Below are positions 18,811 through 32,000 of a DNA stretch of 64,000 nt, piece by piece. The position numbers and the translations under genes were made by a program. Position 1 is the stretch's first letter. Each line of letters begins with the position of its first letter. The stretch is from Tretioscincus oriximinensis (lineage: Eukaryota > Chordata > Lepidosauria > Squamata > Gymnophthalmidae), in contig JAJVDF010000302.1 in the NCBI GenBank assembly GCA_022410635.1, positions 228,544-292,543 of the forward strand, read 5' to 3'. The notes beneath the pieces were generated by a model. That model did no database searches and was not told where the DNA came from. It was given only the letters and a program-made list of their open reading frames with translations.

Positions 18811-21253
18811 TTTCTTTTTGTTATCTAAGGTGGTACAAGAACCCTTTGCTAAAAATTCTTTTTTTACTGCATTTGAAAAGTTTGTGATTTGCGTTGCAAC
18901 TACTTCTGAATTGTCTCATGGAAAAGTGCAATGAGACTACAATTATAGATTGCTTTTATAACCTTCCAGACCTTTGTATTTTTTTGATTTTATCATTCTT
19001 TTCCCTTAACAACTTTATTTAAATGTTTGCATAGCAACAGCCAGTCTGTGTGACAGGTGACCAAACACTGTTCAATGGACTGTATTTATCTTAAGGAAGA
19101 GTTTTGTTTTCGCCTTAGAGATACTGTTCCCCTTGGTCTCACCTAACTGTAGTCCTCAAAACTGACTTCAGTTTCTGAATGTCTTCAGTTCCTGGAAGTA
19201 TAAATTATTGGGAAGGAATGATGACGGTTATGGTTTGGTGGTCTCTGGGGAGACTGTTGTCAAGTCATCAATAAAGGCAGAGAAGTGTGTGTTCCAGTTA
19301 ATATTTATTTGATACATTTATGTTCCTACATAACATTTATTTCTTCTCCACACCTGGTTCTATGGGAAATTTTCCATTTCATTATTTCCTCCTGGAATGT
19401 TGTGTTTTCTACAGTAAAAAGAGTAATCATTTATAGTTATTTGTCAGAGTCACCATTTATAGCTGCCTGCCATGCTTTTGTTCCATCATTAAACTTGAAT
19501 GGTCTACAAAATGGCTTTTTTCTGCTCAGACATATATTTCTGTACAATATAATCTTATTTTGATCTTGAATTGCAAGGATTTGAGTCCTTCATGAATGAA
19601 TAATTTTTCATTAGCTTTTTTCAGTTTCCTGGTATATATTGGTATTTTTACTGGTGTGTAGGTTTTTTGAAAAGCAAACACTCTTGCTTCCTCTGCAGAT
19701 TTATCCAGTTATGATATTGGAGAGAACATTGATAATGGGAAATAATACTTTTATTTAGATCAGTGATTTTATGTTCCTGTGTCCTGGAAACCTAGGCTTT
19801 TTACTTTTAGCAAATCTCTAGGAAGGTATGAAGGAATGGGTTCTATACATTTGGTTTCACAAAGTCTTCAGTAGTGATTAGATTGAGCTGCATCACAGTT
19901 TGTAGATTGTGCTCATGTGCTCCTTGCACATGTGGCTTTTGAATGAGCTGGCATTTTCTTTGTGTGTGATATATCTTGGTAGCTTGTCAAATAATGCCTG
20001 GAGTTGCCTTGTTGGATGCATAAAGGAATATGGATTTGAAGAGAATATGCTGTTTTTTTAATCACAAGTGAAAACAGGAGATTGTTCTTCCTGGTTGATT
20101 AAGCAGAAACTCTTCTAAGCATCATGTTTCTATCCTTTTTCTCTTTTCTTCTTGGGAAGCACCCCTAGCTGTATCTTTAACTGAAATACAAAAGGATTTT
20201 TGTATAAAATTAGAAGCTTTGTTTGCTCTGAACATGTTCTATCCTTCATGCTGTTTTGAACGGTGTTTTGGTAACATTCTCTCAATGACATTTACATGGT
20301 TACATGGAATCCTTGTGGCATAATTATTGTAGTTTCCCAAGGATCTTTATTTTGTTGTGTTATAAAATATGCTAGTGAGGTCTTTCATTCAAATAATATT
20401 TAAGAAATTTAAATTTGATAGATTTTTCAAAGAGGAATACACTTTCAGAATTCTAGAGGAAATGTTGCAGCAGATTTTCTGAATTGCAAGGTTTCAGTGG
20501 CTAACTGGAGCCTTTTGTAAAAATACTGGTACTTGCCCCGTAAAACAGTTAAATACCAGTAACTCATCCTTTTGAAAAGCTAAGTTCAACTTAAGCTTGT
20601 CCATAATTATTACAGCTATCTTTAGGTTTTAATAAATTTCTTGTATTTTTTTGCCATACGAGATTCAAGTATTTATTTTTTTCTTAAAAGCATCTGATAT
20701 TATTTTTAACTTTCTTAAATATTCCTTGACAGATTATCGGTGTTTATTATATGGTGCAAAATATGCATATTTTTATCGCTGACTGTTCGCATTTTGAAAA
20801 AGTCACACATACTGTGTAAACTTTGATCAAAGTAATTTCTGGTAAAAGAATTTTTTTTTTGCAGCATATACTAAGGGCCGATAAGAAATATTGTAAGACC
20901 AGTGTATGAAAAGGTTTTTTTTTTTAATTTAATGAGCATTTGATGTTACATAGCGGGCTTTAATGACTTGGAACAAGAGTCTGTTTGACTCTTGTTATTA
21001 ATAACTATCACCAACTATAGTTTTTGTTAAAGTCTTTTAACAGCTAAAAGTATTGTAATCTTAGTACTTCGCAGGAACTAAGGGATGTATAATGTCGTCT
21101 TCAGTGTATGTTTGTGAATGCGGGTTTTTTGTTTAATATTGTTTGAAACAAACTATTTTCAAACCACTTTGGATGGTTCGGTGGAAGTCTGAATTAACAG
21201 TTGCTGATATTTTAAAGATAAAAGTATCACAACTAAATAAAGTCCTTGGGCAT

Positions 21254-21622
21254 CATAAGAACATAAGAAGAGCCATACTGGATAAGGCCACAACCCATAA
21301 AGTCCAGCATTCTGTCTCACACAGAGGCCCACCAGATGCATGTGGGCAGTCCGAACAGAGGAAAGCAAAATATGTGCCTGTTCATGACTCCCTGCAAATG
21401 GTATTTCAGGAGTCCTGCCTGTTGCTCCATCCTGGAGGCAACATCCAGGCATCCATCCTAGGACCCATTTATACCCTTGGTGTCCATAAACCTGTCCAGT
21501 CCTGTCTTGAAACTATCCAAGCTGTTAGCTACCACTACCTCTTCAGGAAGTAAATTCCACAGGCCGATGACCCTCTGGGTGAAAAAATACTTTCCTTTGT
21601 CTGTTCTCACTTTTCTATCGGC
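21254..21622 (-). mobile_element. CR1-like LINE 3' end
   Basis: ATCATAAGAACATAAGAAGAG through CTGTTCTCACTTTTCTA, nearly identical over its length to the copy at 3346-3730. Confidence 0.82.
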
Positions 21623-22708
21623 TTTGTAAATTGCCCCTCAGAAGGCCAGTGAATTTTTAATGCAAGGGAGATTATCATCACAGAGAATAATAAAAAATTA
21701 CTTTCTGGTAATTACTTTTTTATTACACTCTGGATCATAGTTTTTTAGTTACTGGACAACAATTAGCCTAAAATAAATGGTACATGTTATTTAGATGCTC
21801 ACAGTTAGAAGTTGCAATAAGTAAAAGGTAAACATATTTCACATCTTCTGACAACCATGATCTAACAGCCTTCTGGTTTGTTTTTGGTTCTAGTAAGATG
21901 AATAGATTACTGCAAAGTAAATAAGTACTCATTTATTTATTTTTTGACAAAGTTGCAAATCTGTGTATGAAATTTGATACCAGTTTTGTCAAAACACAGG
22001 TCGAGGGGGAGGCATAGATTTGTGGTATACTCAATGTCATTCCCTGATAACCTATCTAGGGTATAAGTCATGATGTTTATTTATGCTAGTAGAAAATTAT
22101 TGTTCTTTTAATAAGAGGGGCTAGGCTTATATGGCAGTATAGTAAAATAGCTTTGTATTGCAGTAGACATGTGAATTTCATTCACTAAGTTACTGCCAAA
22201 AAGGCAGATGAAACTGAGCAGTGCTAACAGTTGGATACGCAAGTCTATATCCTTGCTCCCCGGGGAACTTTGTACAGCCTGATCCTAAGCATACAACCAA
22301 CAGTCCAACCAGTCATGTTGGAGTGACTGGGACAGAATGTGCACCTGTATTCATATATTTTGTGCATTGCCCATTTAGTATTTCAGTATTTAAACATTTT
22401 GAAATATGAGCTTTGTTTCCATATTTTAAATCCTTAGCACTTTGTTTTGATGTGTTAAAAAATATAAATATAATAATGGTTCTTGAAAGACAGTCCTAAA
22501 GCAGAATGGTGGTTTAATTAAAAGATTTCACTTGTCAGAAAAGTAGCTTACAAAAAGATTTTTTGTAACGATGTTCTCAATGTTTCTGCAATAATTTTCA
22601 ATCAACTGACTGGATCTTGTAGCTTCTTTCAATGCACATTTTTAAAAGGAGTAGCTATTAAATAATGATTTTTTAAATTGTTCAAATGCTGTCATTTCTT
22701 TGTTTCAG

Positions 22709-22836
22709 AGATGGTGGAACCAGGACAGGATCTACTGCTTGCTGCTTTAAGTGAAAGTGGAATCAGCCCAAATGACCTGTTTGATATTGATTCTACTGAT
22801 ATGGGACTTCTAACACCAGCTCCAGCAGTTCATCAG
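22709..22836 (+). CDS. SBNO1: SBNO1 exon 2 (start codon at 22711)
   Basis: Acceptor TTTCAG, two UTR bases, then ATG at 22711. Encodes residues 1-42 beginning [17 protein letters not shown], matching the family N-terminus. Donor GTTGAA is weak. Ends phase 0. Confidence 0.96.
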
Positions 22837-23023
22837 GTTGAAAACTAAAAATTTTACTTATTATTTTGATCTGAGTTTTTATTTGTAATGAATGACATAA
22901 CATGATAATTCGATTCCTGGAAGCCCCTGCCATAGCCAACACTGCTGTAAGGGGTGGCAGACCCCTAAAGTGAGATATGTTCCAGAACAAAAATGGACGA
23001 CTTGGTGCAGAAAGGGCTTAGTG

Positions 23024-23065
<42 letters not shown>

Positions 23066-26000
23066 ATACGAGACATTCGGGTATGGGGCGGGGTATAGAT
23101 GTAAATAAATAAATAATAAATACATTGATATCAACCAAGCTGTTTTGAAACAAAATGAGATATTTTGGCTTACCTTATCCATATGTCTGCTTGCCTTTAT
23201 TTCCCCCCCACTTTCTTACTTATTTTGACTCTTAATCTTGCAAGGTGAGTTGCAATCATACCTTCTGAAATAACTAAATATTTATGGCTGCCTTGACCCA
23301 AACCTTTAGGTTCTTGACTGGTACTGCATCTGCATGAGGTCTAAGGTAGCTAACGAGAATCTTTTTTCTGCAAAAAGAAATAAGTGGGATTTTTCTTTTG
23401 AATTGTTCAACATAGTTAAATAGAGCTAATTTTTTCCCTTGACAATAAACATTTTTGTCATGTTACTAGACTTTGAAGAACATTTTTACCCTTTTGTATT
23501 TATGCAGTAAACTCTTCGGAATAAATCTGAGATTGGAAGTGTCCTCTCCTGCTTCACATTGTGTCACTTAACAATAGGCTTTCCTTCAGGTCGCAGAGAA
23601 AAGAAAAGACTTACAACTATACCATTGTCCATACAACTTTCACTGTCACCTAGCAACATTTTTTCAGTTTTCTTAAACAGTTTCCACCTCATTTGATCAT
23701 CATTGCAATTACTTTTATACGAATTGATTCTAGAGTTGGTTTTTATCCCAAACGTATTATTACCACTGATAGTTGCAAGTTATTCCGATTGGATAAAGAA
23801 TGTAATGTAAATGCAAAAAAACCCATGAAATAATCAGGCCTTTTTTGGACATTGCAAGGTATGCCACAATATAATATTGCTGCTCTTCCTTTGTAGTCAG
23901 TGCCATTTAATACATTAGAACTCGGATTGGAGGCTGAAACACCCACTACTGTTAAGGCAGAACCACAGACAACATCTTCTCCATCTGTACTGAATGTGAG
24001 GGTAAGCTGTCAGGACTTTGTCATTATTATTACATAGACATAAAAAGAATCCTGCTGAATTGGGTCCTAGCCAATCTAGTTGAAACATTCTGCCTCACTG
24101 AGCCACCAATTGCAGCTTGAAGTAGAAGAGGGAAAAACCTTTCCCAGCACTTGACACCATGCAAATTTTCAGGAAGTAAATTCCATAGACCAATGAGCCT
24201 CTGGGTAAAAAAAAAATATATTAACTCTTCTGTCCGTCAGCTTTAAAGAGAGCCCCATAGTCCTAGTAAAAATATTTGTATCTACTCTCCTTATCCAGCC
24301 CATGCATGATTTTATAGCAGTGATGGCAAAACTTTTGAACTGGGGGTGTCAAAATTCTTAAAAATACTAACTTAATTTAGGTGCTGCGACACATCTAGAA
24401 GTATCCATAATTTTGTGAGTCTAGTAAAAGTTGTTTTTTCTATATGTATTAAAAAAGCAAAAAAATTTTTACATTCAAATGCTACATGACTGTTAAAACG
24501 GTTATTTCTTTTAATATCTAAAGGATTTTGCACAAATTTGGAAGGAGGGGGGCAAGGGTGTCAAAGTCTGAATTCAATTTAGGTCACAGAGTCCTAAAAG
24601 TAGAATTTCTACAGAAAACAAGACAGGAGCAAGAGGAGACCACCACTGTGCTATGCCACCAACCAAGTCCCGCCGCGACCTGCATCATGGTGGCTTACCT
24701 GCTGGATGCCCCACCCACCACTGCCCTGACAATCCATCCTCGGTGGCAGTTGGCTTGGTGATAGCACAATAGGTGTCACCCAAAATGTTTTTGCGTGTCA
24801 CCCTTGAAAGGTTTGCCATCACTGTACTTCACCAAACTGGCTCTCATCATTTGTCTGACACTAGTTTCTGTAGAGAACAGATCTACTAAATGGAATTTTC
24901 TGGTTGCTGGACTGGGTATTTTTTTGTACATTGTCTGATACTTTCATATTTAAATTGCAACTTTGCTCTTCTGTTTGCAGCAGCCGCCATCCACCACAAC
25001 CTTTGTCCTGAATCAAATAAACCAGCTGCCTACACTAGGAACTACAATTGTAATGACAAAAACGACTCCTGTCACCACTACCAGGCAAACAATCACTGTA
25101 GCAAAAATTATACAAACCAGCACCACTACCCGTCCAACTGTTGCGGCGCCAGCAGTACGGAATCCCTTGACCACCCCAACCTCCAAGGACCAGATTCAGC
25201 TGAAAGATCTGCTAAAGAACAATAGTCTTAATGAGCTAATGAAGTTGAAGCCGCCTCCTAACATTGCTCAACCAGTTGCAACAGCTGCAAGTAAGTGGTT
25301 CAGAATACCAGATAGCGTTCGATCTTAAGTTGATAAAGGGCTTGTTATAGCTTTCGTAACCGCATGTCTTCATGCTAGATCTCATTCCTCAATGGCTGCT
25401 TTTCATACTTTTTTGCATTTATTTTGGTCTTCTGATCATCAGTTATGTTTTTTGGGTTAATGACTACTGGCATTCCAAAACATCTGAGAGGCAGTGAGTT
25501 GGGGAGAAATGTGTTACATTTAGTTCCCCGTGGCTTTTTTAACCATCTGAAGTAAGCTTGTGCCAAATCAAAGAGCCAGAAGTCTTGGGAACTCTACGTA
25601 GCATTCCCCATCTGCAATGGCTTGGTAAAAGTGAGGGGCAGGAGAGTGACTCCCAGTTGCATGGCACTAGCAAGCAGCAGTGGACACGCTGTTCTGACCC
25701 ACATCTTTACCTGGTTATCTAAAGAAGGCTGGGTATGATGCGTAGAGTACCTAGCTGTCTCTCCTCTTCTTACAAAGGTTGATTAATGACTAAACTTCTT
25801 TTCAACACAAACTTAATATGAAGCGATGATGTTGGGGTTGGGGTTGGGGTTAGGCTTTTTAAGTTTATAAGTGGTTTATAAGTACATATTTGATTTTTGT
25901 ATAAATTTATGTTATGTTGGAAAATTTCTGAGCATGGTATAAGTAAATAGCTAGCTATATTGTGAAACACCCATATGTGTAATATTCTGAATAGAACCTT

Positions 26001-29000
26001 TGCTGTTTGGAAAATTACCGTATATCAAATTCCAATCTTCTGGTTTCAAATTCTCCTTTTGACTTTTGATATTGTAAAAAGGATTTTTTGCTATGGAAAC
26101 CAACTTTGCTCTGCCATAGAAATAAAAGTTTGTATCTATTTGGGTGAAGACTTTCTTGTGGTAGTACAAATGAAGTATGTTTTACCCACCTGGACATTTT
26201 TAATGTTTGATTTCATGTTTTAATCTGTTTTTAATTACCTTTTTTAGATGTTTATTTACAGAACAAGCTATAGTGATCTAGAGAACAGTATTGAATAGCT
26301 AAAAATGCAATTAAAAATATTCATGTAATGTTTTAATTTTTATTTAAATATGAGTACTTTGTGTAATCTGGCGCAAATTAAGTTTAATTGGGATTTTGGA
26401 GTGAGTTGTGGCACATTATGTTGACATGATATACAATTTTGATAATTCCATTAAGCTGGTTTAACCTATGATGTTGAATTTTATCATCAAGCTAATAACT
26501 CAAGAATAGGGAGAAACAGCTAAATATTATGTTCCTATGAAAGCTTTGAAAATTAAGTCCCAAAATATTGACTTTTTTCCAGAAATAACTGTAGTGTCTT
26601 CAAAGGTGGTAAATGCCACCAAACCAGGTAAGATGATTTCTGCTTTCACTCCTAAAACTGCAATAGGGATTCCATCCTATAACCCATAACTATAAGGTGC
26701 TCTGAGTGTAACTTTGGTGAAGGGCAGCTATCTAGTAACAACCTCAATCTTTCAGTTTGTTCACTGTGACTGTCTTTTGAGTCTGTCTACAATTGCGAGA
26801 TATGTTTGCAAAAATGTATTTTCCATGATCTAGTATGTGCGATCAAAGTTTTTTCTTAAAAATTACTGATGTAGAATAATTTCTTTGCAGCTGATCTAAG
26901 CAATGGTGCTGTAAAAAAGGAAAGCTCTACAAAAGAAGTAGCAAGGATATGGATAAACGATACGAAAATGAGAAATTTTTCTCCGACAATGGTATGTACA
27001 ATTTTTAAAGGATTTACCTGGTTGTCAAAGTAAATGATTCTCTAAAATATTTATATTCTACTAGTTCTTAAGATGTTTGGTTCTTTCTGAATTAGTTTGG
27101 AATAGGGACCTGCCATTTGCATATAATTTGCTGTGGTACTAAAAAGTGTCCATGAAGAACAAACATAAAGGCTAGAATGCTCTGTTTGAAGGGGAGAACA
27201 AATGATGCTGGCTGTATTATTAATCAGATACCTGAAAAGCCAACCTTTCAAGTCCCTATCACAAAGTAGTGCATAAAGACCTATTTTTCCTACCCACGGC
27301 AGTGAACCTGTGTCCTGACTCGGAATAGGGTGGGTACTGTGGTACTTATTAAGTGAAATGTGATTCCCATCTGGTTTTGGGAGCCAGCAGTGATTTCAAA
27401 GGAGTTTAGGGATGGGTTCAAGTTATATAACTCTTTTGATACAGCTGTTTAAGAGATTTTGAGAGGGGAAGGCAGTTAAGATTTTGGGTTTCAGTATGTC
27501 CTTGATTGTTAACACAAGAATAGGGAGCTGGTCTAATCCAAATGAGCCTTTTTTATATTCTTGGGCACTAATGAAAAACACGTGCTCTCCATAGTTTGAA
27601 AAGCAACCATTCAGCTGTCTTACTACAGTTATTTTGTCTTTTCCCGCATTCACTTCAATGGAGCTTATTCTTGCTTTTCTACTGCAGTTTCTATGCCTTG
27701 TGACAAGACCACCATTTATAATGCGTTAGGTTTCTGTTTCACTTTAACGTATTTTTTTCTAACATTAAGGGTCTATGGTTGAAGAAGTGCTGTTTTTCTT
27801 TCCACCCTCAGATACTGTTCTGCTACTGTTTTAAAGTGCTGATTTTGTACTGTTGTTTTTACTATTGGCCACCATGAGACCTTCAAGTATGGGGCAGGGT
27901 ATAAGAATAAATTAAATAAATAAATATGAACTTTGTTTTAAGTGATTTGCCAAACACTTGCAACTGTTTGAAGTTGAATCAAGGTGTCTAGGCTGTGGCA
28001 AGGCCTTGTTGGTTGTTGTATTTGCTTTAATAAAATCTATTCAGAAAGTTATCCTTTAAATAGATAAGAAAAAAGGGCACTATTAAGTCCTAGGGTTTTT
28101 AAAGAGTGTTTCTGTAATTTCTGTTTTTTATTTATATGTGTTACTATACTTTAAAATTTTGAGTACAGTTGCAGGAAGATCTTCATGTCTGTTTTGGCTA
28201 ATGTATGTTTCATTTACTGATTTTTTTCAGCAGAAAGCACCTGTAACAAAAGAAGAGGAGGAACCTGAAGAAGAAGATGAAGAAGAAATGGGACATGCAG
28301 AAACATATGCAGAGTACATGCCAATAAAATGTAAGTTGCAGTGAATTCTAAAACATCTTTTGATAAAGACCCCAACTTATACCACATGTGTTCTATTTTA
28401 TAAGTTACACTAGTGGAAAGCTCTCAAAAATGTAGACTTGGGAAGGCAAGAGGCAGAGGAGGGAGCTGTCAGCAGCGAATTTGGGCTGGGTACTGGAGTC
28501 TGCCCTCTCCACCATGTTGGGTGAACGGCTGGTCAGCCCATGACATGGTTGCTATGGCTACTACAGGCATATGTGCCGAGTCCAGAATTCTAAGCCCTGT
28601 CATTGGTTGGCAAACTTTGGAATGTTGGACTTGGCAGTGCACGTTTTATTGATAGTACAGATGTACAAGAAAAAAGGAAGATCCCAAAGTGTTGCAAATG
28701 ACTTTATGCCTATGTACATCCCTCTAGGAAAGGTTACCAAAAATTTTAAGCATTTTTTAAAGTATTTTGACTGAAAGTTAACTGGCTGAGAAACTGCTGC
28801 CTCTTCCCTACTCTTAGATGTGGCTGTTTTTTAACCTGTTAATTGTGATTTTATTGTTAACCGCCCTGAAATCTTCGGGTATAGGGCGGTATAAAAGTGT
28901 AAATAAATAAATAAATACATGACTTTCATAAAAAGGTCGGGGTTTAAGGCCCGTGTCTCAGTCATGGAGAGGGATGAGTGCCCTCTACTGGCCTCAGCTT

Positions 29001-32000
29001 CAGCCAATATAGCTGTTCAAAAATGAGCAATCAAAATTAGAGGAATAGGTACTATCTCAATGTGATGGGGAAGATAGAACATAAGCCTTTGGGTGAAAAA
29101 TAGCTTGTAAGCCACTTTGAGTCCTTCTGGTGAGAAAAGCAGAGTATAAAAACTCAGTTCTTCTAGAATGATGGCATTTAATTCACCCCAGAAGAGGAAA
29201 CTATTCCATGGCCTGAGGGCTGTCACAAAGAAGCCCATTTAACAGATTCCCCAACCTTTTGGCCTTTCTCTCTCTGGCCACCTTTTATTTAGGGGGGNGG
29301 GGGGGNTGTTAGGGGCGGTNGCANCGGCCNCTNCCNCNAACACNGCCCNCNNCCGCCGTTAATNCCCCCCCCCCCCCCCGCCTAAATAAAAGGTGCCGGT
29401 ACTGCGACGTTAGCGGCGGCAGGGCTAACGCCGTCCCCCCGCCGCTAACGCCGTCCCCCCCGCCATCCCCCCGCTAACTCCATCCCCCCCGCTAACGCCC
29501 CCCCCTCGCCGGCGTTAGTACCGTCACCTTTTTTTCTAGAAAAAAAGCACTGGGAATAGTGATCATGGTTTCAGATTTATGAATAGTAGATAGATATAAG
29601 TGTGTTGCATTGGGCTAGCTGGTCAGTGATTTTCAAAAGGTTCTTGAAGATTACCAATGTCTCCAGTAGAATCAAACAAGTATTGGTGAAAAAATAGAAA
29701 ATGCCTTAAATTACTAGAGTGGTTGATTATCCATCCCATCTCCAGTAATCCATGATAAATCAAGTTCCCCCAAAGCTTAATTTTTCCCTATGGGAATTTG
29801 AAAAAGTCCTTTTAATGTTCTGAACCATCTGAAATGTTCTATTCTCATCTATGTTGCTTTTTCCATTCAGTTTCAGATAAAGGAGTTCAGTTATGCTTAT
29901 GGTCTGTTTTCAAAGCTGCCTCATTCACATAGTTAAGGTTTAGTTCTTCAGGTTCCCTCTTATATGTCGGCTTGTTTGTAACTTGTATACAGTCAATTTT
30001 TGTGAATTCGTTGGCAGGTTCAATCAAGCTTGGATTTGGTTAAACAGGGTTAGGGTCTGTCAGTTGGAGTGCAGAGTTCTTAACTGGCAGTGCCAACAAA
30101 GTTCTGGCCTTTTTAAAATCAGCATGGCTGCCTTATACGTAACTGATCTTTTTATAGGACTTCCTTTAGTCCAGAGATGTTCCTCCAGGTGTTCCTTAAC
30201 CACAATTCCCAACATTACATTTGGTTTAGCAAAGCTGGACAGTGCTGGGAGTGGAAAGGAATATTGGTAGTTGTGGTTCAGGAACATCTGGAGGGCCACC
30301 AATGGGCAAAGCAACTGCTATTTATTAAGTTTACAAAGATGCTAGTGTGTGAATTCTGTCTAGGGAAGAATTAAGCCAAATACTTATTACGATAATGTAG
30401 TCATCATTTTTTGAGCTGTAATTTGGTTATTGCACACCATTGTGAATTCAATCCATCTAATGCATGGAAGTAATTTAGGAGCCACAGAAATGCAGTGTAC
30501 CAATATACACAAGGGGAAGGTATCATCATGCCAACCATGTGGAACCATAGTTCGCCTATTTAAAACTCAATAATGTCTCAAAGATGAAGTCATATTATTG
30601 ATTGGGTTTAATGTTTTTCCAGGGTTGCATTAAACAAGCAAAGTGAAATGGTGTTATTCTAGACAGCTGTGTTTTGGGTCTTGCGACCTAAAGATTCTTA
30701 CGAGCAGAGATTCTAATTTCTATTAACTGAAAACATCTTGTCCGCCTGCGAAGGATGCTTATAGAACTGAGATACCTATTAATTCTCTACAGTAAAAATT
30801 GGTCTGCGTCATCCTGATCCAGTAGTAGAAACCAGCTCTCTATCCAGTGTCACCCCTCCTGAAGTTTGGTATAAATCTTCTATTCCTGAAGAGAGCATAG
30901 ATAGTGGTTGGCTCTCAGCACTGCAGCTTGAAGCGATCACTTATGCAGCCCAGGTATGTACATCCCTTTTGCTGTAGCCTTCGACTAAATAAATGACCTT
31001 GCTTCTCCTTTTGGCACTTTGGTTGATTTTAATCTGTTCATTTTAATTGTGGTTTTATTTATTGTGATATAAGTTGAGACGGTTAAGTATAGGATGGAAT
31101 AGAAATTCAAATCTCAATCTATCTTTTGTCTTTTGGGCAGTGAATTCTAGTAAATTCAAATTTACAGAGGTGTGGATCGGATGAGGTCTGATATTATGCA
31201 GAATCAGTTAAAATATGTGTGTGTTTTGTGATCTCCCCACAGCAACATGAAACATTCCTTCCTAATGGAGACAGAGCTGGCTTCTTGATTGGTGATGGTG
31301 CAGGGGTGGGGAAAGGCCGAACCATAGCTGGAATAATCTATGAGAACTACCTTTTGGGCAGAAAAAGATCAGTGTGGTAAGAAAGAGAAATGACGTGTGG
31401 TAGCAAAAATCCCCCAATACTTGTTAACTTGAATTATGTAGTTGGTGATACAAATTTGGGGCTTTTTAGACTTGTTGATCACATTTTTCTGAACATCTTT
31501 AAGAATTTTTTTTTACTTTTATAGGTTTAGTGTTTCAAATGATCTGAAATATGATGCGGAGAGGGATTTGAGAGATATTGGAGCAAAAAACATTTTAGTT
31601 CATTCATTAAACAAGGTACGAGGGGTTTTATTTTACTATTGACGGTTCAAAGTATGTGAGATTTTGAACATGAATTTCCCCATTGTAATGTGGAGGAACC
31701 TGTAACTTTTATTCTCCTTTGTAGTTGGTTTTGTTTTGGGATAGAACATGGAATGACTATATAGATTAGGCTTGTAGTCTACAAGTAGCATATAAACTTA
31801 TTTATTTATGCTTATACCCTAAAGGTTTCAGGGCAATCAACAATAAAAACACAAAACAAAATTGACATAATGAAATGGTTTCAAAACAGCATCTGAAGAT
31901 AAATAGCATTTCTTCAACCAAAGGTCAGGTTAAAAAGGTTCATCTTCAAAGATCTTCTAAAAGAATTCAATGATGGTGACTGACAGACCTCGAGGGAGTG

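Larger units (their letters stand above)
17035..22708 (+). other. SBNO1: SBNO1 intron 1
   Basis: 5.7-kb intron. Repeats at 17322-18810 and 21254-21622 are listed separately. 18810-21250 and 21625-22700 are AT-rich and unique-looking; I recognise no gene or repeat in them. Confidence 0.75.
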
